DNA of 64,000 nucleotides from Candidatus Vicinibacter proximus (GTDB lineage: Bacteria; Bacteroidota; Bacteroidia; Chitinophagales; Saprospiraceae): assembly GCA_016713905.1 (NCBI GenBank), contig JADJOE010000003.1, positions 1,798,001 to 1,862,000 of the forward strand, read 5' to 3'. Both the position numbers and the translations under genes were made by a program. Below, in pieces: positions 1 to 8,994 of the stretch (position 1 is its first letter; every line of letters starts with the position of its first letter). The notes under the pieces are model-generated. The model was not told where the DNA came from, did not search any database, and saw nothing but the letters and a program-made list of their open reading frames with translations.

Positions 1-20
1 CAACTCAAAATGCCATATCC

Positions 21-701
21 TTAAAATATAAATGATACACCCGCATAAACTGCATTGGTCTTTATATGTGATTTATCCAATAAATAATAAGAATTATTGG
101 CATCTGTTCTGCTGTCATCACTGATGTCAATCAAGCCAACCACGCCACGATATCCTAATCCAAGACGAATATTCTTGGCTGGATTCAATGCGAAGTCAAC
201 ACCCGCACCATAAGCAAATCCAAGATCTCCACGCTTAACGGAAAGTACTCCGTCAGTAGATCCTGGTGTCCCGCCATCTGCAATAACTAATCTGCTACCA
301 ACACTTATGCCCACTTGTGGACCAGCTACGACATTTAAATTCACAAATTTATTCTTGCCTGTGTTTAAAGAAAGCATTAACGGAATATTTAGATACTTTA
401 ATCTAATATTACGCTCTACGTCCATCTCCTTATATTTCTGAGATAAAGAACTATAAATAATTTCCGCTTGAATGCCTATGAACCTTGAAAAACTAAAACC
501 AAGAAAGGCTCCTACCCCATATCCCAATGTTACCTCCCCCTTGATGACGCCACCGGATGAATTATTGACATCCAATTTTGAAAATGTTGGCATTAATCGA
601 ACCCCTACAACTGCTCTTTGCGCTAATATCTTATCAGGCATACTAAATAAAAATGCAGTTAAAGTGCAAAAAGTAAATAATTTCATTTTAAAGTTAAACA
701 T
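21..701 (-). CDS. Outer-membrane beta-barrel (porin-family) protein
   Basis: A 226-residue protein with an N-terminal signal peptide ending near ILAQ, followed by alternating hydrophobic/polar strands such as GVGAFLGFSFSRFIGIQAE and LGLGYRGVVGLIDI. The C-terminus ends in aromatic/hydrophobic residues (AGVSFIF), as expected for an outer-membrane barrel. Length and pattern fit the PorT-like 8-stranded 'outer membrane beta-barrel' family that is very common in Bacteroidota; no specific role can be read. An internal ATG at 686 (MKLFTF) gives a more canonical signal peptide and may be the true start. It is separated by 230 bases from the next minus-strand gene, so it is probably monocistronic. Confidence 0.8.
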   Translation of the reverse strand: MFNFKMKLFTFCTLTAFLFSMPDKILAQRAVVGVRLMPTFSKLDVNNSSGGVIKGEVTLGYGVGAFLGFSFSRFIGIQAEIIYSSLSQKYKEMDVERNIRLKYLNIPLMLSLNTGKNKFVNLNVVAGPQVGISVGSRLVIADGGTPGSTDGVLSVKRGDLGFAYGAGVDFALNPAKNIRLGLGYRGVVGLIDISDDSRTDANNSYYLLDKSHIKTNAVYAGVSFIF

Positions 702-930
702 AAATTTAAGATTGATTTTAATTAGGATACAAAGTTCTTACAGTATCCTCATTTATAATTACATTTGGCTGACTTAATGTTACAAACTTCACTTATTACG
801 TGAACACATTAATAAATCAATCTTAAATATTTGATATGATAACGACAAAATTATAAGATGGAATAAGTACTATTTTAAAAAAAATTCAAATAACCATAAT
901 TAGATCAAAAATGGAACCTAAAAATGAAAT

Positions 931-3390
931 TTAATTAAATAGAAATGATAAATCGGTGATTTTGTCTTCAACCTGCAACTTTTTATTTTTCCCTTTATTT
1001 TGAAGCAAAATTGAATTTTGCCTAGCAATAAAATATTTCTCTACAGTGATTCTTGCCATCAGATAACTGATGGTGGATTCTGCACCTTGATTTAAATTCA
1101 CCTGAGTCTCTTCCAGTCCATCATAACACCCTCCTGTACAAGGATTGTACATTATCTGATGTAAATGATTATTACCCATAAACCAATTAAATGCTATTGC
1201 CATTTTATGCAAGTGTTCTTTTTTCTTATAAACCTGATAAAATTGGTCCAACCCAAGAATAGTATAAGCTACATCAATAGGTTGCTCTCCGTGTCGGGCG
1301 GTCTTCTTGTCTTTTACCAGCCATGTTTTATTGGAGATTACTTTTATCCCTCCATCGTCAAAAGTCATAGACAATAAAAAATCAAATGACTGCTTTGCAA
1401 TTTCTTTATAGACTGGATCAGTGGTAACAGACCATGCGCAAAGCAAAGCCTCAGGTATGATGCTGTTCGCATAAGTAAGATAACCCTCATACCAATTCCA
1501 TCCATTTTCTGCTTCATGACGAAACATCTGAACCAGACGATCTGCCAACTTTTTAATCAAATCAGAAAATTCAACAGATGGTTCCCGCTGAAGTGAATAA
1601 AACAATCCTTTTATAATAAATGACATCGATCTGGTCGAATGCATCTTTTCTGCCAATGGCAAAGCTTTAATTAAACATGCTTTTGCTTCATTTATCCATT
1701 CTACAGGAAGTACATCATAACAAGACATAAAATATCCCAATGCCCATATTGCTCTTCCGGTTGAATCAGAGCAATTGGTAGACTCATTTTGACTTGTAAA
1801 ATTTCTTTCAATATCCACATAATTCAAAAAACTACCATCGCTTTGCTGACAGAATTGTATAAAATCTAAATATTTTCTAATCTCCAACAAGTCTTCAGCG
1901 TGTGGTGTCATTTTATAAAACATACACATTGCTATCAGTGCACGAGCATTATCATCCAGTGTATATCCACTGCTTAGATCCGGTTGATTGATCAATCCAA
2001 ATTGGACAATGCCAAAATCATCTGTCATCCGCTTAATATGATTCAAACTTATCACAGGAAGGCGGTATTGCAAATTGATAAACTCTGCCTGATATCCTCC
2101 ACGTTGTGACCCTGATTTAACTTGTGTATAAGAACTATTGATTTGACAGGCAGTTTCCATAAAAAGCATTGCATGAGAAATTGCAGCATTTTCCCAGGAA
2201 GTAGGTACAATTCTTTGAAGTGCGTTCAGACTAAAAGTAGTCCGAAGTGCCTCGTCACTCATCAATCGATTTACCGCATCAGAAAGCTGATGGCTGTTTT
2301 GAAAGTCGATCAGAATTCCAGTGTTTTCTCTTAACACTTCTTTAGCATGAGGTATCGGAGTGGAAATAATTGGACAACCACAACTCATTGCATAGGCGAA
2401 TGTGCCACTTACGGCCTGATGCGGATCATTTGAGGTAAATAAATATATATCGGTTAGTTGTAAATATTCTAATAAATCTTCCAGAGGCAGAAAATAGTTA
2501 ATAAACTTGACATAATTTTGAAGACCCAGTTTTTCTACTTTGGCCTCCAGCATGTTGCGGTATATTTCTCCATCACTAAGAATAACTCCTGGATGAGTTT
2601 TTCCAATGACAAGAAAAATTACCCCAGGATTTTCTTTAACAATTGTTGGCAATGCATCTAAAGTAGTCTCAATACTTTTTCCTGAACTCAATAAGCCAAA
2701 TGTGGATAAAACCTTTTTGCCCTGAAGTCCATACTTCAATTTTAAGGATTCCTTATTCAGATGGGGTACAAGATGGGTTCCATGTTGAATAACTTCAACT
2801 TTATGCGTTTGTATGCCATAAGCGCTTTTGAGAATTTTAGCGGAATTTTTAGTCATCACCACTACTGAAGAACATGCTGAAGCCAACTGGGTTACACTAT
2901 CCTTCATAAAAGCATCGGGATTAGGTAAAACTGTATGGAAAACCAAAATAGAAGGTTTCTCTACCATTTGAATAAATTGCAATAACACATTATCTTTTCC
3001 GGAAGGAAACAGCCCAAATTCATGCTGAATCAACAGCAGTTTTACATTCTTATCTTTATTAATCAGTTGAGCAAGATTAAAAAAATTAGCCTTTTCACTT
3101 GGATTTAAAATGTACTTCACCTCTTCAGGATAATTTCTAACTTCTAAATCGGATTGTAATGCACAAACCTTGAGCGAAAATGAATTACTAAATTTATTGT
3201 TGAGTGCTTTAATCAAATCCTGTGAATATGTTGCTATTCCACATTCTCTGGGTGGGTAGGAACTAATAAATAGGATTTCAGGAAGTGTTTGCTCCCTGAG
3301 TTCTTGTCTGCTCTCATTCATCAATCTAAGATTCGGATGTATGGACAATTCTGAACCATCATGAATTCTAATCAAGCTATTGGTATTCAT
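931..3390 (-). CDS. GT4-family glycosyltransferase fused to a C-terminal alpha/alpha-toroid-like domain
   Basis: 819 residues. Residues about 36-420 form a two-domain GT-B glycosyltransferase of family 4 type (FISSYPPRECGIATYS near the start; GLLSSGKSIETTLDALP in the middle). The region around 321-345 (DPHQAVSGTFAYAM, then CGCPIIST) corresponds to the donor-binding E-x7-E segment, but the usual glutamates are replaced (Gln/His and Tyr). Residues about 450-790 resemble the (alpha/alpha) barrel seen fused to such enzymes (YTLDDNARALIAM near 473, HGEQPIDVAYTILGLD near 698). No signal peptide, so probably cytoplasmic. The gene starts one base after the stop of the upstream GH130 gene, so translation is likely coupled and both probably act on the same mannoside. 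Donor and acceptor are unknown. Confidence 0.8.
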   Translation of the reverse strand: MNTNSLIRIHDGSELSIHPNLRLMNESRQELREQTLPEILFISSYPPRECGIATYSQDLIKALNNKFSNSFSLKVCALQSDLEVRNYPEEVKYILNPSEKANFFNLAQLINKDKNVKLLLIQHEFGLFPSGKDNVLLQFIQMVEKPSILVFHTVLPNPDAFMKDSVTQLASACSSVVVMTKNSAKILKSAYGIQTHKVEVIQHGTHLVPHLNKESLKLKYGLQGKKVLSTFGLLSSGKSIETTLDALPTIVKENPGVIFLVIGKTHPGVILSDGEIYRNMLEAKVEKLGLQNYVKFINYFLPLEDLLEYLQLTDIYLFTSNDPHQAVSGTFAYAMSCGCPIISTPIPHAKEVLRENTGILIDFQNSHQLSDAVNRLMSDEALRTTFSLNALQRIVPTSWENAAISHAMLFMETACQINSSYTQVKSGSQRGGYQAEFINLQYRLPVISLNHIKRMTDDFGIVQFGLINQPDLSSGYTLDDNARALIAMCMFYKMTPHAEDLLEIRKYLDFIQFCQQSDGSFLNYVDIERNFTSQNESTNCSDSTGRAIWALGYFMSCYDVLPVEWINEAKACLIKALPLAEKMHSTRSMSFIIKGLFYSLQREPSVEFSDLIKKLADRLVQMFRHEAENGWNWYEGYLTYANSIIPEALLCAWSVTTDPVYKEIAKQSFDFLLSMTFDDGGIKVISNKTWLVKDKKTARHGEQPIDVAYTILGLDQFYQVYKKKEHLHKMAIAFNWFMGNNHLHQIMYNPCTGGCYDGLEETQVNLNQGAESTISYLMARITVEKYFIARQNSILLQNKGKNKKLQVEDKITDLSFLFN

Positions 3391-3391
3391 A

Positions 3392-4420
3392 TTAAATGGA
3401 GTTAAGTAAAAGTTCTTTTGTTAGTTCATCCAAACTTATGGTAGCACATGCAATTCTCTCATCTGCCGCACCATAATAAATATAAAGTGTATCGTCAAAA
3501 ACTGCCGTACCTGTTGGAAAGCATACATTATTTATTTCACCCTTTAGTTCCCAGGACAGCTCAGGACTTATTAATGGATAGGGCAATCTGGCTATTTCTA
3601 TGGTCGGATCGTTTAAATCCAAAAGGGCTGCACAAGCATTGTAAACGTATCCTTCCGTTGTATCATGCACTCCATGATAAATGATAAGCCAACCATGAAG
3701 CGTTTTAATTGGAGGGCATCCCCCGCCTATATAACTCAATTCATGATCATATTTTGGCGCAAGCACTATGTGTTTGTCCAGCTTTCGTAAATAATCTTCC
3801 CAATATTGCGGTGTCAATTCGTCCAGACTTACAACACTGAACAATTGAATGTCCGGTTTTATGCGATGCAGGAATGTAAATTTACCCTCGATTTTTTCTG
3901 GAAAAAGCACCAGATTTTTATCCCAAATTAAATTTAACTGTTCAGGATGTGACTGATGATTATTCTTTTCATTGTAACGGCAATACTTTTCATTTAACTT
4001 TAAATCTTTTGTCAATGACTTAAAAGTCTCATAATCGATTTGCGGAACCACAATCCCCTTCCTTTCAAAATGCACCAGATCAGCTGATGTGGCAATTGCC
4101 GCCAACGCATTGGTCCCATCATAGGCAGTATAACACAAATAATAAAGTTCGTCGATTTTAGCAAGTCGGGGATCTTCTAGGCCATGTGATTCATAATTTG
4201 TTTCCGGAACCATTAGTGGATGTTCTAATCGGTAATCGACTACGAGTGGATCCTTTAAACATGCATACCCTATGCTGGAAAAATTTCCATCCTCCACTGC
4301 CCTATATAACATATGGAGCTTCTCCTCACATTGGTAAACAGCAGGATTAAGAACACCATTCTGTTCAAAAGTTAATTGAGATTTTTCGAGAATAACGCCC
4401 CTTTTGGAAATTTTTATCAT
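3392..4420 (-). CDS. GH130-family beta-mannoside phosphorylase/hydrolase
   Basis: 342 residues with the features of a five-bladed beta-propeller of glycoside hydrolase family 130: GLEDPRL at residues 80-86 (the catalytic-acid and phosphate-site region), YTAYDG, HPEQLNL, GGGCPPI and a C-terminal YYGAADERIACA. Family members phosphorolyse or hydrolyse beta-mannosides (Man-GlcNAc, Man-Glc, beta-1,2-mannan). No signal peptide, so cytoplasmic. It is the first gene of a two-gene unit with the GT4-toroid fusion, whose start lies one base beyond this stop. This pairing suggests turnover and synthesis of one glycan, but whether this enzyme is a phosphorylase or hydrolase cannot be settled by eye. Confidence 0.85.
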   Translation of the reverse strand: MIKISKRGVILEKSQLTFEQNGVLNPAVYQCEEKLHMLYRAVEDGNFSSIGYACLKDPLVVDYRLEHPLMVPETNYESHGLEDPRLAKIDELYYLCYTAYDGTNALAAIATSADLVHFERKGIVVPQIDYETFKSLTKDLKLNEKYCRYNEKNNHQSHPEQLNLIWDKNLVLFPEKIEGKFTFLHRIKPDIQLFSVVSLDELTPQYWEDYLRKLDKHIVLAPKYDHELSYIGGGCPPIKTLHGWLIIYHGVHDTTEGYVYNACAALLDLNDPTIEIARLPYPLISPELSWELKGEINNVCFPTGTAVFDDTLYIYYGAADERIACATISLDELTKELLLNSI

Positions 4421-4870
4421 TTGAATAAATTAGGTTAAACGTAAATTTCTAAACGCAGCAGTTGATCCAATTTTATCTAAATAAAATTGAAAACATAAAA
4501 TACAATCTTGCATCAAAGAAATCCTGTCTGGTTGGTTTTAGGAGGAGTGGCATAAAATTGAAAATAAGAATCAATCCTTACCCCAGACTAAAAATAACTA
4601 CAACTTGTATATTGCCTATATCCATGAGAACATCAACTTAACCTATTAGGTTCAAAATACTTTAACCATCATCCGACATTAAGATTCTATACACGATACC
4701 AAAGACCAATTTATTCTAAAGTTCGAATCCTGCAAGTACAAAATCCAGCGCTCCATTCTGAACTGAATAAAAAATGGAAGGCAAAACTATTATATCTCAC
4801 CTTCCAATCAAAAGACAATTTAAACCCGGTATCTAATTATAATTTTAAATTGCAGAAAAGCAAAATGCAC
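4421..4870. other. Intergenic region upstream of the GH130 gene
   Basis: About 450 AT-rich bases between two minus-strand genes. No credible coding frame. It holds a hairpin that probably terminates the small membrane-protein gene (listed separately), and must contain the promoter of the GH130-GT4 unit, for which I could not identify a clear box. Confidence 0.5.
4769..4807 (-). terminator. Probable rho-independent terminator of the small membrane-protein gene
   Basis: Read on the minus strand, TGGAAGG (4806-4800) pairs with CCTTCCA (4781-4775) across a long loop, followed directly by a T-rich run (TTTTTTA). It lies about 65 bases past the stop of the 73-residue protein gene. The loop is long, which lowers confidence. 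Confidence 0.5.
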
Positions 4871-5092
4871 CTATGTTGAACTCTTTTTAGACAAGAATAA
4901 AAAGGCAACGCCTCCAACCAGCAATACCACGCCAGCAATAGGTGACCATTGAACTTGGTGTTTCTTTTCTCCATCAATTTTAACTGGACCTATGTCCACG
5001 ATTCTTTCAGTAGTCACATAATTAAAACTTGTATAAGCTATCATGATAACTCCCACAACAATTAAAATAATTCCTATCGATTTTGACGGCAT
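4871..5092 (-). CDS. Small two-helix membrane protein (DUF3185-like)
   Basis: 73 residues. An N-terminal transmembrane helix (IGIILIVVGVIMIAYTSF) and a C-terminal one (SPIAGVVLLVGGVAFLFLS) flank a short polar loop (GPVKIDGEKKH). This layout matches DUF3185-type small inner-membrane proteins; the function is unknown. It follows another small membrane-protein gene on the same strand with a 52-base gap, so the two may be co-transcribed, and a hairpin follows its stop. Confidence 0.7.
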   Translation of the reverse strand: MPSKSIGIILIVVGVIMIAYTSFNYVTTERIVDIGPVKIDGEKKHQVQWSPIAGVVLLVGGVAFLFLSKKSST

Positions 5093-5144
5093 ATCTTTAA
5101 AGTTTATGATTTAATAGATCAATTTACAGGGATACAAAATCAGC

Positions 5145-5462
5145 CTACAATAAAATAATCAAAAGTATGATGATTACAATCAATGAACCTATGGACAGAT
5201 ACAATCCTCCTCCAGGTCTTATTTGATGCTTCATAGCTTTTAACTCATTCTTCAGATCTGACTTTTCCTGTGCATTTAGTGTAGATCTGTCCATGCCTCT
5301 GATCTCATTTAATCTTTTGACTAAAGCATCTTTCTCTGAAACTCCTGCAATCTCGGTGTGATTTACAAGTATAATTTTCTCAGTACTGTTGGCTTGTGCA
5401 AGATTTGGAAACACAGCAGTCACAGTCAATGATAAGAATAAAATAAACACATAATTTTTCAT
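5145..5462 (-). CDS. Small secreted/membrane-anchored protein of unknown function
   Basis: 105 residues. It has a signal peptide (FILFLSLTVTAVF to LAQA), a charged helical middle (residues about 40-75, rich in Lys/Glu, probably coiled) and a C-terminal hydrophobic helix (LYLSIGSLIVIIILLIILL) that runs to the end of the protein. This 'signal peptide - charged helix - terminal helix' layout is frequent among small Bacteroidota envelope proteins. I do not recognise the family. It lies upstream of and on the same strand as the 73-residue membrane protein. Confidence 0.65.
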   Translation of the reverse strand: MKNYVFILFLSLTVTAVFPNLAQANSTEKIILVNHTEIAGVSEKDALVKRLNEIRGMDRSTLNAQEKSDLKNELKAMKHQIRPGGGLYLSIGSLIVIIILLIILL

Positions 5463-5676
5463 AATCCATTAATTTATTTGGAATAAATTTCCATGGGATA
5501 AAGATCTCACACTATTTCATAAAGAATTTACACAATTCCATTTTGTTGTTATATTAATCACATATTAAAAAAATAAATATTCGAATGAAAATAAGTTGGG
5601 CTTCGGATATCAAAAAAAGCCTGATAGTGAATTCACCTAATAAAAGAAATATATTCAGCAGTCCCTGAATAATGTT

Positions 5677-6237
5677 CTATATGTTTTCAAGATAATTCTT
5701 CCGTTGTTTTCCAAGCTTCTTAAAAAATGAAGGGGAAAGACCTGTGATTTTCTTAAATTGATTGGATAAATGCGCAACGCTGCTGTAATGCAACTTATAA
5801 GAAATCTCGGTCAAATTCAATTCATTATACAGTATAAGCTCTTTAACTCGCTCAATTTTATGCATTATTATAAACTGCTGTATGGTTATACCTTTCACTT
5901 CTGAGAAAACATTGGACAGATAAGTGTAATCATAATCCAACTTCTTGCTGATGTAATCTGAATAGGATTCTCTTGGAACTTCATCAGAATAATGGATCAT
6001 TTCCACAATTACATTTGCAATTTTTTCAATTAATATAGCCCTCTTGTCTTCCAGTAATTCCAATCCGGATTTCATCAGATTATACTTAAGCTGCTGACGT
6101 TGCAACTCACTGATGTCTTCCAGTAATTCAACTGTACCCAGTTCAAGATTGATAAACTTTAAGTTTAACTTAAGCAATTCATCTTTCACCACCATTTTGC
6201 AGCGCAAACTGACCATGGATCTAATGTATAACATCAT
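5677..6237 (-). CDS. AraC-family transcriptional regulator
   Basis: The C-terminal 100 residues form an AraC-type double helix-turn-helix (DYTYLSNVFSEVKGITIQQF, then LTEISYKLHYSSVAHLSNQF, ending KKITGLSPSFFKK). The N-terminal 80 residues begin LYIRSMVSLRCKMVV, a segment typical of a short Bacteroidota AraC subfamily that often sits beside metal or stress genes. The start chosen is one of two adjacent ATGs at 6237/6234, because the family starts just before that segment; an upstream ATG at 6279 would add 14 residues of no evident function. It is transcribed away from the YceI-like/barrel operon and is a candidate regulator of it, although only position supports this. Confidence 0.85.
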   Translation of the reverse strand: MMLYIRSMVSLRCKMVVKDELLKLNLKFINLELGTVELLEDISELQRQQLKYNLMKSGLELLEDKRAILIEKIANVIVEMIHYSDEVPRESYSDYISKKLDYDYTYLSNVFSEVKGITIQQFIIMHKIERVKELILYNELNLTEISYKLHYSSVAHLSNQFKKITGLSPSFFKKLGKQRKNYLENI

Positions 6238-6708
6238 TCTTTGAAGAGCGATCGCCCCATTTGAACAAATATAACACAACTTAACTGAAAAACCTAATTT
6301 TTGCGTGTTTAAAATAATTTAAATCCTATAAATTAATATACTCAATTGTGAATGGCTCACCAATAAAAACTTTCATAAGTTATGAATTCACAACCAGTAA
6401 AATGCGAATTATTTCATATTCATTCAAACCATAATCCTTAGAATCGCTTCATGACATCATCAATAAATAATTGATCAGTTACTTTTCAGATTTCATCCAA
6501 GCTTTTGCAATCTTTAGAGGTGAATTCTGTTGCATAATCATATTCCTATAAAAGCAATTTAATTTCGGTTTTACACAGACCACAAAATTAAGTTCTACAA
6601 TTGTTGATAAAACTCATGCATTCTGATGACCAAGGTCATATAATTGCAGAATGCCGGCTTCTGCCTTAGAGCTTTATTATTTGTTAACCCATTTTTAAAC
6701 TTTAGAAT
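6238..6708. other. Divergent intergenic region between the AraC regulator and the YceI-like operon
   Basis: About 470 AT-rich bases with no credible coding frame. It should hold promoters for both directions. The only clear structure seen is the 15-base palindrome listed separately. Confidence 0.45.
6372..6386. promoter_or_regulatory. Perfect 7+1+7 palindrome, possible operator
   Basis: TTCATAA, one G, TTATGAA: a perfect inverted repeat in the region between the AraC-type regulator and the divergent operon. Short AT-rich palindromes arise by chance, so a regulatory role is only a suggestion. Confidence 0.25.
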
Positions 6709-7482
6709 ATGAAATCCAAGTTGATCTATTTTCTCGCGTTTTTATCTATAGGCGCTTTTTATTGGGCTTGTACCCACGATGACGATGTGAATGCTCCAAC
6801 CGGACCGAAAATAACAAGGGATTCCCTCATATTTTTACCAGGTTTGACAGCCGGAAATGCCAATGAGTGGAAGTTCGACAAGTCCCATTCGAGCGTGCTG
6901 TGGCAAACTAAATATGTAGGTGCTGCAGGACTTTTAACTGGCCGCTTTAACCAGTTTGGCATACACGAAGTAACGGATGTGAAAGCTGTAAAATATGCAG
7001 TAACGACACAACCATTGCCGGATACTTCCTGGGCCTTTTATGAAAATCAACCTTCAAAAACCTATTTCAATGGCTACGTCCAAATAAACACATCCAATAC
7101 AGGGGAACCTGGTCGTGATGCAGGTTGTAATGTTGCCGGAATGGGAACTGTAGCCATCGAAGCCGGAACCCAGAATCTCAGCTATCCTAATTTAGCCAAG
7201 ATCAAAACTAAAGAGGTGAAGTTTGACCCATCCAGTAATGGTTATCTCGTAACTTTAGATCTTACCTATCAGGGAAAATTGGCTGCACCTCTTACCAAAA
7301 CCATTACTGGTAAAATGAGCTATATTCCAAAACAGAGGGTTCAATTTGGTACCGCTGCTGCTTATGATGTATTTGGCTTGCAATTAAGCTTCCAATTTAA
7401 CTGTAGGGATTTTGGTATCGTTAGCACAAGTGTTTCTGATGTTATAGAAATTCAGTGCAATGCCAATTTTAACAATAAATAG
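6709..7482 (+). CDS. YceI-like domain lipoprotein
   Basis: 257 residues. Signal peptide with lipobox-like FYWAC (Cys 21). From residue 53, WKFDKSHSSVLWQTKYVGAAG resembles the start of a YceI/lipid-binding lipocalin-like fold (usual pattern W-x-D-x-x-H-S-x-V-x-F). The rest is beta-rich and ends in a conserved-looking Cys-containing strand. YceI proteins bind isoprenoid or amphiphilic ligands in the periplasm. It is the first gene of a three-gene plus-strand operon with a haem-motif lipoprotein (20-base gap) and a beta-barrel protein; this trio suggests an envelope redox or transport role. Confidence 0.75.
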   Translation: MKSKLIYFLAFLSIGAFYWACTHDDDVNAPTGPKITRDSLIFLPGLTAGNANEWKFDKSHSSVLWQTKYVGAAGLLTGRFNQFGIHEVTDVKAVKYAVTTQPLPDTSWAFYENQPSKTYFNGYVQINTSNTGEPGRDAGCNVAGMGTVAIEAGTQNLSYPNLAKIKTKEVKFDPSSNGYLVTLDLTYQGKLAAPLTKTITGKMSYIPKQRVQFGTAAAYDVFGLQLSFQFNCRDFGIVSTSVSDVIEIQCNANFNNK

Positions 7483-7502
7483 TTTACCCAAAATCAAGTG
7501 TC

Positions 7503-7886
7503 ATGAAACGATTAATTTATAATCTGGTATGGGTTCTGTTTCTTGGGTTGTTCCTGAATTCATGCTACAAAGATGTTATAAGTCCTGAAACAGACCCTGA
7601 TGGCCCACCACAAGCGGTAAGTTTCAAAGAGGAGATTGCTCCTTTGGTTAAAACGAAATGTGGCTCAGACAAGGGTTGTCATGTTCCCGGTGATCACAAG
7701 CCTTATATGGATGATTTAAGTCTGACTTTTAGGAATCTGGTAAATGGTGGCTTTGTAAATACGCTTATACCGAAAGAAAGTACCCTATATATCCAAATCA
7801 ACGGATCGATGGCGGAATACATTCCTTCAAAAGCGGACAGACAAAAGATTTACGACTGGATCAGAAACGGAGCACCTAATAACTAA
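7503..7886 (+). CDS. Cytochrome-c-like lipoprotein with an unusual CX5CH motif
   Basis: 127 residues. Lipoprotein signal with lipobox FLNSC (Cys 21). The body reads SFKEEIAPLVKTKC, then CGSDKGCH at residues 53-60, and ends YDWIRNGAPNN, which is the usual ending of small 'planctomycete-type' or Bacteroidota cytochrome c domains (I-x-x-W-I-x-x-G-A). The haem-binding motif has five residues between the cysteines instead of two to four, so haem attachment is likely by family but not certain. It sits 20 bases after the YceI-like gene and 17 bases before the barrel gene. Confidence 0.7.
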   Translation: MKRLIYNLVWVLFLGLFLNSCYKDVISPETDPDGPPQAVSFKEEIAPLVKTKCGSDKGCHVPGDHKPYMDDLSLTFRNLVNGGFVNTLIPKESTLYIQINGSMAEYIPSKADRQKIYDWIRNGAPNN

Positions 7887-7903
7887 TTTCAAAAACAAAA
7901 GAA

Positions 7904-8878
7904 ATGAAAGCTAATTCAATAATAAAATTCAACATGAGCTTCATCCTCTTTATGTTACTTGCTTGCACTGTTTGCTCAGTCGGTTTAGCGCAAGATGCAG
8001 AAGAGACTATGGACAAGCCGGCTAGAAAAGCCGTTAAAAACACTTTTGAAAGTGTTTGGCTCATTGACAATCAATCTGTGATGGTTCCAATAAAGGGTAC
8101 GTTTGAATTTGATATTCAACACAGATTCGGTACAGTAAAAAATGGATTCGAAGATCTATATGGTCTTTTTGCTCCTTCTAATATTAGATTGGGAGTCAGC
8201 TATGTTCCAATAGATAATCTTAATTTAGGTATTGGTTTGACCAAATCCAACATGATTCTGGATGGAAGCGCCAAGTATGCCATCCTTAAACAAACTCAGG
8301 ACAGTTGGGCCATGCCTGTAAGTGTTAGCTATTTTGGCAATTTATCGTATGACCTTAGAGAAGATGAGGATGGTACGCTTTATAAAAATGAAACTGACCG
8401 ACTCAGATTTTTTAACCAACTGATTATAGCCCGCAAAATCACAGATAAATTTTCTGTTCAGGTGGCGCCAAGTATATCCTGGCAAAATTTTGTGTATGGT
8501 TTTTACAAAGTTACAGGAACAGACAGTTCCGGCTATGAAATCAAAGAGGTAGCGAATGAAATGAAACATGAACATATCGCCATCGCAGTAGGCGGCAGAT
8601 ACAAACTCACAGAAAGCATGTCGCTTATAGCTAACTATGATCAACCAATTACCAAGCATACTGCCAACAATCCAAATCCAAATATTTCCTTTGGTTTTGA
8701 ATTTGGCACCAGTGGTCACGCATTTCAGATTTTCGCCGGAAACTATTATTACCTGAATCCTCAGAGAAATAATATTTTCAACGCAAACAGTCCACTTGAA
8801 TATAAAAATGTGAACAACAATACCGTTAAGGGAGGAAATTTCCTGATTGGATTTAATATTACCAGATTGTTCAATTAA
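7904..8878 (+). CDS. DUF5777-type outer-membrane beta-barrel protein
   Basis: 324 residues. Signal peptide ending near VGLAQ, then KNTFESVWLIDNQSVMVP and FDIQHRFGTV, both typical of the DUF5777 barrel family of Bacteroidota. It continues with repeated amphipathic strands and a C-terminal FLIGFNITRLFN, as for an outer-membrane barrel. It is the last gene of the operon with the YceI-like and haem-motif lipoproteins and is followed by a strong terminator hairpin. The family frequently accompanies small cytochromes and YceI proteins; its substrate is unknown. Confidence 0.8.
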   Translation: MKANSIIKFNMSFILFMLLACTVCSVGLAQDAEETMDKPARKAVKNTFESVWLIDNQSVMVPIKGTFEFDIQHRFGTVKNGFEDLYGLFAPSNIRLGVSYVPIDNLNLGIGLTKSNMILDGSAKYAILKQTQDSWAMPVSVSYFGNLSYDLREDEDGTLYKNETDRLRFFNQLIIARKITDKFSVQVAPSISWQNFVYGFYKVTGTDSSGYEIKEVANEMKHEHIAIAVGGRYKLTESMSLIANYDQPITKHTANNPNPNISFGFEFGTSGHAFQIFAGNYYYLNPQRNNIFNANSPLEYKNVNNNTVKGGNFLIGFNITRLFN

Positions 8879-8920
8879 ATCATCTATTCAGGTTAAACTG
8901 AATTATTACGAATCTTATTG

Positions 8921-8954
8921 ATGCCCCGTAGAATTAATTTTCACGGGGCATTTT
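8921..8954 (+). terminator. Rho-independent terminator of the YceI/haem/barrel operon
   Basis: ATGCCCCGT (8921-8929) pairs perfectly with ACGGGGCAT (8943-8951) across a 13-base loop and is followed by TTT, 43 bases after the barrel stop codon. Confidence 0.75.
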
Positions 8955-8994
8955 AAATTATTTAATATCTTTCCATTGGATATCAAATAACTTT

